A stretch of DNA of 64,000 nt from Sorghum bicolor (taxonomy: Eukaryota; Streptophyta; Magnoliopsida; Poales; Poaceae), in contig NC_012870.2 of assembly GCF_000003195.3 (NCBI RefSeq), positions 4,394,501 to 4,458,500 on the forward strand, read 5' to 3'. Shown here one piece after another: positions 12,074 to 21,739 of this stretch. The translations under genes were made by a program, and so were the position numbers. Every line of letters begins with the position of its first letter. The stretch's first letter is position 1. Under the pieces are notes generated by a model. That model did not search any database and was not told where the DNA came from. It saw nothing but the letters and a program-made list of their open reading frames with translations.

Positions 12074-12349
12074 GAGATCTCCAAGAGCTTGGCTAAAATT
12101 AGTAGCAAAATTCTAATGTTTAGTCATTTTGTAAAATAGAAAACTTCTTAAAAAAAAAAGAGGTCCACAACAGCCTTGTTATCAGATAGCTAGTGTCAGT
12201 GGTTGGCTATATATGGCCAACAAAAATCAAAGAATAGCAAACTTTCTATTTTATAAAACCAAATAGCACATTTGTTGGAGGCTATTTTTCTGCTATACAA
12301 GTTCTACAAGGCCTTCATAATAAGAATAGCAAAGTTGTTGGAGTTGCTC
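12074..12349 (-). repeat. GAGCAACTCCAACA-family MITE (Tourist-like)
   Basis: The right terminus TTGGAGTTGCTC is followed by TTA. The left terminus is degenerate and preceded by CTA. The interior, with blocks such as TGGCTATATATGGCCA, is a reversed relative of the element at 19500-19747. Size and 3-bp TWA-type targets suggest a PIF/Harbinger-derived MITE. Confidence 0.75.
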
Positions 12350-12473
12350 TTAAATATAAGAATTTTTATTTTTAAAATATTCAGACAGCCCATGGAAGCA
12401 CGAGGATGAATCGGAACAAATAATCTGCAAACAAGCGGCCACGAAAATCCTTTTCATTTGAAAATAGTTTCAA

Positions 12474-12715
12474 GGCCTTATTTAGTTCCAAAAACTTTTT
12501 AGTTTTCGATACTGTAGCATTTTATTTTTATTTAGTAATTGTTATTCAATCATGGACTAACTAGACTAAACAGATTCATCTCGCGATTTACAGGTAAACT
12601 GTGTAATTAGTTTTTATTTTCGTCTATATTTGGTGCTTTATGCATGTGCCGCAAGATTCGATGTGACGAAAAATCTTGAAAATTTTGTGATTTTTAGGGT
12701 GAACTAAACAAAGCC
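12474..12715 (+). repeat. GGCCTTGTTTAG-family MITE with CAA target duplication
   Basis: It runs from GGCCTTATTTAGTTCC to GAACTAAACAAAGCC and is flanked by CAA at 12471-12473 and 12716-12718. The conserved core TCATCTCGCGATTTACAG is present. Confidence 0.88.
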
Positions 12716-13472
12716 CAATATGTAAAGTGGTGTTTTCAGTCATCAGTAAACTAGTAGTAATAATAAGAAAATGGACCCACTATCCGTATCCGTTATTAAG
12801 TACCACAGGGTGTGCGATCGCGCGGCGTTGCATAATGCAGACAGAGGCCCTCTAAAAAAAATTTCAAATTTTTTCAAAATTATTCGTTACATCTAATCTT
12901 TAGATACACTAGCAAATATGTCTATGCGTTGCAACGGGAGAAAAACATCAAATAGTCATAAAAATGATGACATAATATTACATATCTATTTATATTTATC
13001 TTTTTTATGAAATTTAAAGTCCATAATTTATTTTATTGATAACCATGACATCTATGGTATGAGATAGTTAATATTTACAATATTATGTAGCTTGAAGACA
13101 TATTTATTTAATAATAAAAATAGTATTATATTAAAACATGAAAAGTTTGTTGCTAGCTTTATTTTTTATTTAGATTAGGATTCCTATAAAATATATGATA
13201 TATCAGTTAAATGTATGTAGATTATAAATACATAGGCTTAATTATGAAGTGTTCATATGATATAACAACACATCGTGCCAAGGTAGTGGAAGTATCTATT
13301 TTATATTTTTACACACTTAAATTGATGCTAAACTATTTAGCAAGCATAAATTTAGGTAAATTAGTAAATCAGTGAGATATGCAGGAATGATGCTAAAACT
13401 TTTACCACAAATCAAGCATCATATTAAATAGGCTACCATAGATTTTTTATAATAATTGGAGCAAGATAACTA
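12716..13472. other. AT-rich intergenic DNA
   Basis: Very AT-rich sequence follows the MITE, with no open frame of note and no recognised repeat. It may be old transposon debris. Confidence 0.4.
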
Positions 13473-13732
13473 CTCTCTCCATCCCAAATTGTAAGTCATT
13501 CCAAAAATCTTGGAGAGTCAAAGTATTTTTACGTTTGACCAAAATTATAGAGTGAAATACTAAGATTTGTAACATAAAGTGAGTATACTATGGAAATATA
13601 ATTAAGGAAGAATCTAATGATATTTAGTTGGTATCATAATAATAATTATTTTATCATATAAATTTGGTCAAACTTTGAAAAGTTTGACTCTCCAAGATTC
13701 TTGTAATGACTTACAATTTGGGATGGAGGGAG
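13473..13732. repeat. Stowaway MITE
   Basis: Termini CTCTCTCCATCCCAAATTGT and its near-perfect inverse, ending GGGATGGAGGGAG, enclose 260 bp flanked by TA. This is the signature of Stowaway elements mobilised by Tc1/mariner transposases. Confidence 0.92.
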
Positions 13733-14877
13733 TACAATTTAAATTTTACACTAAAAAGCATAGGCATGCATCTCCAGCAAAAAAATATACTAAAATTTGT
13801 AATATTTTTTGTTTACTACATAGATCTACATATGTGGAGCTGAACAAATTTTGTTTTGTAATTTTTAGATTTTCTTATGAATTTCTACGCATTTATTAAT
13901 TTTCAGCCGATATAAAGAATAAAAGAAAAGATAAATTAATAGGACAAACACTTTGCACCTATTTTTTGTTTACTGCATGAATCTATATATGTTGAGCTGA
14001 ACAAAATTTATTTTGTAATTTTTAGATTTTCTATAAATTACTATGCATTTATTAATTTTTAGCCAAATTAAATAATAAAAGAAAAGAAAATTAATAGAAT
14101 ATAGGAGACTTTGCATTAGGAACCTCTGAAAGAAACTTATTTTCTTTTTGCTCTTTTAAGAGCGGACGGCATATATTTCCTTTTTCTCTCAAGTCTTAAA
14201 CTGACGGAGAGACCGATTCTGATCCACACGGGGGCAGAAAAATTTTTTGAGGTAGACTGAAATTTTCACAATTTATTAATAGAAATATAGATACATAGAG
14301 CATTAAATATATATAAAAAAACAAAATAAAAGTATGTTCCGTGACCATGCCAGGGCGTCCGTGTACAGATGCATCCACGCCACGGTTCCGTGACCATGGC
14401 CCCGACAAAGAGCGAACCTGTTCCCTGTTTGACCTGAGGACGCGACGGTACCAGCCAATGGCCGCCCAGGACAGCTCTGACGACATCAGGAGAACATGGG
14501 CTGGGAGTGAGATCGGACAGTGTGGTATGGATGGGAAGCTGCGGGCAGGATGCAGGAACAGGAAGCGACGGCGGCACGGCTTCTTCTGATCGCACACACA
14601 CTTGCCAACAGTTGCTTGTGGAAGTGGAACATGCCAGCCGGACGCGGCCCACGGGCACTGACACCACGGTGTCGGCGACGGTCGATGATGAGACCGGGGC
14701 TCGGCTCGTGGTCTCGTGCGGTCATGCGTGCGTGCTCGGCTGTGGCTCCAATTCCTCGGAAGAAATCAGATCAGATCGCGCCGTGACGCTTGTTAAGCGG
14801 AGATTTTCAATAGACACGAACTTCCACCGACTTCTCTATACTCAACAAAAAGATTGAGGAGGATGCTAGGGCCTTTA
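13733..14877. other. Intergenic, no gene recognised
   Basis: An AT-rich first half contains two diverged copies of a roughly 110-bp segment (about 13790-13905 and 13960-14090). Both carry the motif TTTTGTAATTTTTAGATTTTC. A GC-rich island at 14340-14760 has open frames on both strands, none with a recognisable domain. Confidence 0.45.
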
Positions 14878-15840
14878 GGCCTTGTTGAGTTCGAAAAAAA
14901 AATTAGATTTTGCTATTGTAGCATTTTTTATTTTATTTAGTAATTATTATTTAATTATACACTAACTAGGCTCAAAAGATTCGTCTCACAAATTACAGGT
15001 AAACTGTGCAATTAGCTATCTTTTTTATCTACATTTAATGCTTCGTGTATGTGTCGCAAGATTCGATGTGACTGAAAATCTTGAAAATTTTTGAAAACTA
15101 AGGCCTTGTTTAGATGCACCCAAAAACCCAAAACTTTACAAGATTCCTCATCACATCGAATCTTGCGGCACATGCATGCAACATTAAATATAGATAAAAA
15201 AAGATAACTAATTGCACAGTTTATTTGTAAATCACGAGACGAATCTTTTAAGCCTAGTTACTCTATGATTGGACAATGTTTATCAAATAAAAACGAAAAT
15301 GCTACGGTGTCAAAATCCAAAAAGTTTTTGAATCTAAACAAAGCCTAACTTGTGCCTTGTTTAGGCCTTGTTTACTTCCCAAAAAATCTTGCAAAATTTT
15401 TCAGATTCCCCGTCACATCGAATCTTTAGACGCATGTATGTAGTATTAAATATAGACAAAAATAAAAACTAATTGCATAGTTTGGTCGGAATTGATGAGA
15501 TGAATCTTTTGAGCCTAGTTAATCCATGATTGGACAATTTTTGTCACAAACAAACGAAAGTGCTACAGTACCTGTTTTGCAAAATTTTTTGGAACTAAAC
15601 AAGCCCTTAGTTCACCCCAAAAACCAAAAAGTTTTCAAGATTCCCCGTCACATCGAATTTTGAGACACATGCATGAAGCATTAAATATAGATGAAAACAA
15701 AAACTAATTACACAGTTTGCCTGTAAATCACGAGACGAATCTTTTGACCCTAGTTAGTCTATAATTGGACAATATTTGTCACAAACAAACGAAAGTGCTA
15801 CAGTGACCGAAATTTTTTCATTTCGAAACTAAACAAGGCC
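14878..15840. repeat. Array of four consecutive GGCCTTGTTTAG-family MITEs
   Basis: Four copies lie end to end. One is forward (14878 to about 15099, with a lost 3' end). A reversed copy spans 15102-15345, flanked by TAA on both sides. Another reversed copy spans 15364-15606, flanked by TTA. A fourth reversed copy (about 15607-15840) shares its left border with the third. Each keeps the GATTCGATGTGA-like and AAACTAATTGCACAGTTT-like blocks. The clustering suggests preferred insertion next to or into existing copies. Confidence 0.88.
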
Positions 15841-16021
15841 TTGTATAACATACTAATATGAGATGAAATCAAGTTTTTTTTCTTTTCTTTGAATATGCTA
15901 ATTATTCATTGCACATAGAAGAAGAGTTTATAACTATATAGAACCCCTAGAGGCTTTAGAGGGGCGACAAGGGCATAAACCCGGAGAAATAAACAACAGA
16001 GCTCACGGCCACGGCTATCTA

Positions 16022-16253
16022 GGCCTTGTTTAGTTCCAAAATTTTTTGGAAAAACAATACTGTAGTACTTTCCTTTTTATTTGACAAATATTATCTAATC
16101 ATATAGTAACTACGCTTAAAATATTCGTCACACGATTTACAGACAAACTGTGTAATTAGTTTTTATTTTCATCTATATTTAATGCTCCATACATGCGACC
16201 AAAAATTCGATGTAACGGGGAATCTTGAAATTTTTTGCGAACTAAACAAGGCG
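16022..16253 (+). repeat. GGCCTTGTTTAG-family MITE
   Basis: A copy of about 232 bp runs from GGCCTTGTTTAGTTCC to GAACTAAACAAGGC. It has the family core and the CATCTATATTTAATGCTCC block. The flanks are CTA and TTA, an imperfect target duplication. Confidence 0.85.
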
Positions 16254-17020
16254 TTAGTGTATGTCTATATTGACATGAAAGGCTAATGGCTCGTTTGGTA
16301 CATCTGTAGTTCGAAGAGCTATGCTGAATTTATAGTTTGTAGACTAAATTTAATTGGTTTAAATATTTTTATTGAATCTAAATATAAATGAAATGAGTCA
16401 TGTAAGTGTACTTAACACGCCTACAACTCTAGATCTAAGATTTTCTAGGGCTACAAGTGACACGCTAGAGCTCTGTCGAATAGGACCTAAGCGAAGAGAT
16501 AATTCACATTTATTCACATGTTTTTGCCACAGTGTCCTATTAGTATAGTAGCAAGGACAATGGGTTCCTCTTCATTGGTATGTGGTGTTGCAATGGTTGA
16601 AGAAGGGGATTACATTGTTGTACACATAGTTTTGGCTTTCATGTTTAGTCTTATTATTAGTATTGTATTTTACATATTTATTCTTTTACCAACGAATGAC
16701 AAAATACCCCCTTTGAATAAAGTCACGCTCTTTCATAATGCTTGTAATGTGGTGCTTGTTCACTCAACAAGAGCTCCTATATTTTTTTATGCCCTATGTA
16801 TTATAGACATTAAACCCTTGAATCTTATGACTTATGATACAACTAAATCGCGAGATCAAGCGACAACAAGTTTTCATCTTCTTTAACTAGTTGTCATTGT
16901 CAGCACCATAGCTACCTCTAGTTAGACATGGATGGGATATTAGGATGAATATCATTGCCTTCTCTTTTATCATTAACTCCTAACCTATTCTAGACCCTAT
17001 CCACTTGGGGTTCATTGTAA
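16254..17020. other. Intergenic, no gene recognised
   Basis: An open frame at 16518-16886 is hydrophobic but has no recognisable family and AT-rich codon use. I do not call it a gene. A segment near 16280-16490 starting GGCTCGTTTGGTA may be a degraded MITE. Confidence 0.4.
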
Positions 17021-17120
17021 GCTTGTTCGCTTGAACTTATCTGCCGAATCTGCTAGCTATTCAGTAGCGTTTTTCTCTCACAACAAATCAGCGAACAGTA
17101 CTTTCAACCATGACTTTTTA
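17021..17120. repeat. Degraded GCTTGTTCGCTTG-family MITE
   Basis: It begins GCTTGTTCGCTTG and keeps the block CTCTCACAACAAATCAGCGAACAG near its other end. It appears related to the elements at 17634 and 38325. Ends are uncertain. Confidence 0.4.
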
Positions 17121-17366
17121 GACAGGTCTATCAATAGTTCTTCCATAAAGCCAATACATTTGGTAGAAATATTAATAAGCCTCCCTTGACCTAGACTCTG
17201 ACTTACAAATCTATAGAAAGGCTTAACTTGCAATCCAAAGTGTCATTAGTTGATAAAACACTCGAACATATATTAACTTGTTTGAACTTTTTAGTTTTTA
17301 ATACTGGAACATGAGCTTTTGTTGACAAATTTTGACAAAAGTTATTGATTTTATCTATGTAAAGTC

Positions 17367-17590
17367 AACCTAATTACCTAACATCCATTTTAACTATATG
17401 ATAGAACTAGTTTAGCCGGCTAAAGTGACTAACCTAATTACCTAACAACAATTTTAACTATATGATAGAACTAGTTTAGTTGGCTAAAGTAACTAGTCAG
17501 TGTGTTTGAAAGTTTAACTGGTTAGAATTTAGCAAGAGGAACCAACAGACCCTTACCTAACAACCATTTTAACTATATGATAGAAATAGC
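17367..17590 (+). repeat. Threefold local repeat of a roughly 60-bp unit
   Basis: The phrase CCATTTTAACTATATGATAG recurs near 17384, 17449 and 17563, with the first two units about 64 bp apart and almost identical. The third is separated by about 60 unrelated bases. No coding potential was seen. Confidence 0.7.
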
Positions 17591-17633
17591 TAACCACTTA
17601 TTGTCACTAGTCTAAATATAATATATATAATTC

Positions 17634-17749
17634 AGCCTATTCGTTTGGCTGATAAGTCATGACTAAAATTATTGTTTGTTGATTTATTGCAAGAGAAAAA
17701 TACTGCTAAATATCTGGTAGATTTAATAGATAATCTCAAGCAAACAAGG
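17634..17749. repeat. GCTTGTTCGCTTGG-family MITE
   Basis: The termini CCTATTCGTTTGGCTGATAAG and CTCAAGCAAACAAGG are imperfect inverted repeats. The same design is seen, better preserved, at 38325-38440. Confidence 0.55.
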
Positions 17750-17788
17750 AATATATAGATATATAAGTACTAGTTGAATGACAGATTT

Positions 17789-18021
17789 AGGGGGTATTTG
17801 GTTCAGGGTGTTAAAATTTAATAGGTACTGTAGCATTTTTATTTTTTTTTGAAATTAGTGTCGAATCATAGACTAATTAGACTCAAAAGATTCGTTTCGT
17901 AAATTCTTCTCTAGCTATGTTTTTAGTTTTGTATAAATAGTCTATATTTAGTACTCTATGTTTGTGTCCAAATATTTGATGTGATGAAAGTTAAAAAAAC
18001 AGGAGCAACTAAACATGGTCT
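17789..18021 (+). repeat. Diverged GGCCTTGTTTAG-related MITE
   Basis: It starts GGGGTATTTGGTTCAGGGTG, keeps CTGTAGCATTTTTATT, ATCATAGACTAATTAG and a TTTGATGTGATGA block, and ends GCAACTAAACATGGTC. Order and length match the family, but the core is altered (TTCGTTTCGTAAATT). Confidence 0.65.
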
Positions 18022-18427
18022 TACATTGCATAGGTAATAATAATAGTGACAAACTGGCAATATACTATAATATCACATACTTTATTATTGGTTTTAATTT
18101 GACCGTGGTCTGTGGATAACTGTGGCAATCAATGAAGGGAGGCGCAGCCACTAAAAACAGCCATCTATTATCTGTAGAGTTTCAGTTCCTCCTTTCTCTC
18201 TCGCACACAACCACCCTCTCCTCCTCCCCTGCTCCCTGCTCCCTGCCTCCCTGTCAAGCTAGCAGCAGCACAGCTCTCTGCAAGATTCAACCTGCTACAG
18301 TTCTCCTCGCTTCCGCAGTTCTCCTGCACAGAGATTCGCTGCTCCTCTTGTCGGCAGGCTCGATTCCTGGTTGCATTCCGCGGCAGCACCTCGATCTGCT
18401 CCCCCGCCAGTCGCCAGATTTCGATTG

Positions 18428-18517
18428 ATGTGGTGTGCTCTTGGAGCCAGGGGCTGTAATTTGGCACCAGCTTCCCGTGCTCCCATCCCCGACTTTGATG
18501 AGGCTCTCCAATTGTGA
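18428..18517 (+). CDS. Upstream ORF (29 codons) overlapping the CaaX gene start
   Basis: It opens at ATG 18428 and stops at TGA 18515-18517, in a different frame from the main gene and past its ATG at 18498. If ribosomes use it, it would lower translation of the main protein because reinitiation must be downstream of 18498. Confidence 0.45.
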   Translation: MWCALGARGCNLAPASRAPIPDFDEALQL

Positions 18518-20596
18518 GAGCCACTGCGCCGGCCCCTTCCGCTTCATCCCCTGCCTCCCCCAATCCAAAGATGCGAGCCGCGACGCTGCCTCTCCGCCGG
18601 CGCCGCATCCGGCCGCTGTCGCCGAGGAGGAGGCGCCTCCGGTTCAGAAGATAGAGGTGCCAGTAGCCGCCGGAAAGGACGACGACGCTGAGAAGCGCGA
18701 GGATGGTGAGAAGCCGGCGGCGCCGGCGCCGGCGCCGGGTAAGAGTTGCCTGAAGAAAACCAGCTGCGGCGATGACGAGTATGCCGACAAAGGCAATGTA
18801 AAGTGGCTGGATTTGCTCGGGAAAGATCTGACAGAAATTAAGGAGTACGAGCCAAGGTATATCTCATCTTTCTCGGTGAACTTGCGGCAGCTGTCCATGA
18901 ATTTGGGATCTTGGATTAGCGTTGCGTCCGCTTGATGGTTGAATTGCTATCGTGCGCTGCTGCTGTTCTGTTGCTCATGAATTTAGATCAAACTACCTAG
19001 ATGAGTTTTCCACATGCTTGGATTTTGGCGAGCTAATTTTCTGCAAGACATGGTTCTTATTAAATTAGTTTGTGTTGTGTTGACTTGAGCGTAAGTGTGA
19101 AACCATGCTTATATGCCAGCCAGATAGGATCAAAGATATTTCCATTTGTTTAGGTCCGATGATGGCTGGCATTGTCTTGCTATTCTAGGGATAGAACAAG
19201 TCTACTTGTATTAAACAACTTGGGAAACTTGGTTATAGTGTTTCAGTCAAACATTTAGCCATGTAGGAGTAGGTGCACAAACCCAGTAACTAAGGAGATA
19301 ATATTTGTCGATAGCACTGCATTTATCTGTGCATCAGTGCATGATTGTACACTTGTAGCAGAGATTAAGTTTGCATTTTTTTTTTGGTTCAGATGATCAT
19401 TCCAATTTTGTACGTAGATCACAATTGCGGATTTATTGAGTTTTATTATAGAATTTTTTAGCTCTCTTTAGGAAAAACGCGGATACGAAATTACACTTAG
19501 AGCAACTCCAACAACTTAGCTATTCTTATTGTGGAGGCTTTAGAATTTGCATAGCAAAAAGTAGGCTCCAATAAATGTGCTATCTGGTTTGTGGCCATAT
19601 ATAGCATACCACTGACATTAGCTATTTGATTTTGTAAAATAGCAAGACTGTTGTGGACCTCTTCTTTTTTAAGAAGTTTTCTATTTTACAAGATGGCTAA
19701 ACAATGGAATTTGGCTACTAATTTTAGCCAAACTCTTGGAGTTGCTCTTACATGCTCACATCTATGATATTCTATCAGCTCCATATTTGTATATACTAGC
19801 AAAATTACATTGAAGCAATCTGAGTGCATGGTTTCATCTGAGCATACTTGATTTCTCAATTTTACTGCATAATTTCATAGTGCTGTCAGTCAGTGTTGAT
19901 CTTTATATCCTTGTTATTTTTTTGTTCAGCATTTCTACTTTGAAAGCATTGGAGTAACTCGCAGGTTAGTTGCATAAACTGTGATTGGTGTGGTCTTTTG
20001 ACATAGGTTTCTAGTTAGGACTAAGAGTGGCCATCTAAAAATGTAGAAAGATAAATAATGACAGGCCGATAAAATTTTTTTCAATCAAACCCTTACTAAT
20101 TACTATTGGTCATCACCGCTTTCCAGTAAGAAAATCACTATCCACCAATCACCATGCTATTTGACTTCACCTTGAAGACTTGACTGCTCTATAAAAGTTA
20201 TCGAAGTGACAAATGTAGAGGATCAAAATCACTTTCATAGAAGGGTACACTAATATAGTAATATATGTCATGTTGCTATTCAACAGTTCTATCTTGAATG
20301 CAGCAATCAAAATCAAACAACAGAGGAACATTGCTTTCCTTCTTTTTAGTGCAGGGGATATCATGTGCACATCACTCTCAAATAACGTCTCCATACTCTA
20401 GAGACGCTTCTGTTCATGTTATGTCACATTTGGATGGATTAGCTTGACTTACTTGGCAAACTGCTGAACCTTTCCTGCTGGAGCCTTGCTGGTTGGCTAA
20501 TCTCACACTGTGCCTCTTGTGATTCGATACAGCGAATGCGGAGACTTGCTTGACGACGGAGACGGCATCTCAACATGTGTTTGCGTTATCCAATGA
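18498..20596 (+). CDS. Small acidic plant protein with C-terminal CaaX prenylation box
   Basis: Two exons (18498-18856, 20533-20596) with a GT-AG intron of about 1.7 kb encode 140 residues. Features in order are an N-terminal Cys-containing segment (MRLSNCESHC), an Ala/Pro/Glu-rich disordered stretch, and a conserved-looking core. The core reads KSCLKKTSC followed by VKWLDLLGKDLTEIKEYEPS. An acidic run then leads to the extreme end CVCVIQ. The last four residues, CVIQ, fit a CaaX box whose terminal Gln favours farnesyltransferase; the Cys two residues before could be palmitoylated. This points to membrane attachment. The phase is exact across the junction (AG|C). I know of uncharacterised plant proteins of this layout but no proven function. 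An alternative ending by intron retention would lose the CaaX box. Confidence 0.78.
19500..19747 (+). repeat. GAGCAACTCCAACA-family MITE in the CaaX-gene intron
   Basis: The 248-bp element begins GAGCAACTCCAACAA, ends TTGGAGTTGCTC, and is flanked by perfect TTA target duplications (19497-19499, 19748-19750). It is the better-preserved sister of 12074-12349, in opposite orientation. Confidence 0.92.
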
Positions 20597-21085
20597 GTCA
20601 AGAAGAATCCCGCTAATCCTGATGAGGAAAAAAAAAGGGTGGTTTGCATCGACCATGATGTGTTCTTTCCAGTGGAGGGCCACTGGGCCAGGGTGTCTTG
20701 TTGTTACCTCCACGAGCTCCACCGAAGATGCCCAATCAGTTGTTGTGTGTAATCCGGTCTCATCAGTACATGCCGCTATAGATGCTTCGTAGCCTAGCCG
20801 TAGGTTTGTATCAGTTTGCCAGGTCTTTGTGTAGCTGGTTTTCAGAGTGGTGCATTGGTTACTGGTTAGTGCAGACAGGATATGTTACCTTTTTGTAAAG
20901 CTTTTATACTACTAGGAGAAACTTAGAGCTTAGTTCAATCGCATCTCGAGATCTAAATTGGAAATACAGCATCTTGTGTGAGGAACTGAAGAACACTATG
21001 TCAGTGACACCGTGTGGTAATTTCCAGCTTGCTGATCTGGAACTGCATTGGGCAGAACGGGCTCAAAGATAGGCCTGATATGTCT

Positions 21086-21163
21086 TGGGCCGTAGAGCTG
21101 TTGGGCTTCATACGTTACACAGAATGGGCCGCAATTGAGACAGGCCCAACATATGGCTGGGCC
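21086..21163. promoter_or_regulatory. Cluster of five TGGGCY site II motifs
   Basis: TGGGCC or TGGGCT occurs at 21086-21091, 21102-21107, 21125-21130, 21143-21148 (reversed) and 21158-21163. These are 135-215 bp before the transporter ATG. Such TCP-bound motifs are typical of growth-linked and organelle-related plant promoters. No TATA box is evident. Confidence 0.6.
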
Positions 21164-21298
21164 TTTTACTGAGGGGGAGAGAGAGGGAGACGTTGGCGCG
21201 GCGCGGCGAGAGTGCGAGACTGCTTAGCCCGAGGAGACGGGAGGAGAGGAGAGGAGAGGAGAGAAGCAGAACGAAGCTCGCAACCACGACGGAGAGGG

Positions 21299-21684
21299 AT
21301 GGCCTTCGGCGTCCTGCTCTCCCCGCCGCCCCTTCCGCTCCCGAGCGCCACCGGTACGGCCGCCTCGTACCTAATCTTCGGCGGCCACGATCGCCGCCGC
21401 CGCCGCCCGCTGGAGCACGGCTGCCGCTGCGGCCGCCCGCCGGAGACGGCGCTCGGCGGCAGCTCAGGCCGCCGCGGCTCATACGGTGACGAGGTGGAGG
21501 AGGAGGAGGCTCCAGGTCCCCTCGGCCTCGACGGCAGCAGCAGGTCCTCCTCGGACTCGGACCGTCGGACGGGTGAGCCGCGCAGGCTTTAGCTATATCG
21601 TAATCGTAAAGCAATTCGTGTGTGTGGTAACTGGTAAGGAGCCGCGGATAAGAAAATTTTGGAGTGGGGGTTTGCATTGTGCTC

Positions 21685-21739
<55 letters not shown>

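Noticed and set aside
14196..14857. GC-rich island with overlapping frames on both strands
   Set aside because: The frames are mutually shadowing, with no signal peptide, domain or splice model. It may be a CpG island or the promoter of an unseen transcript.
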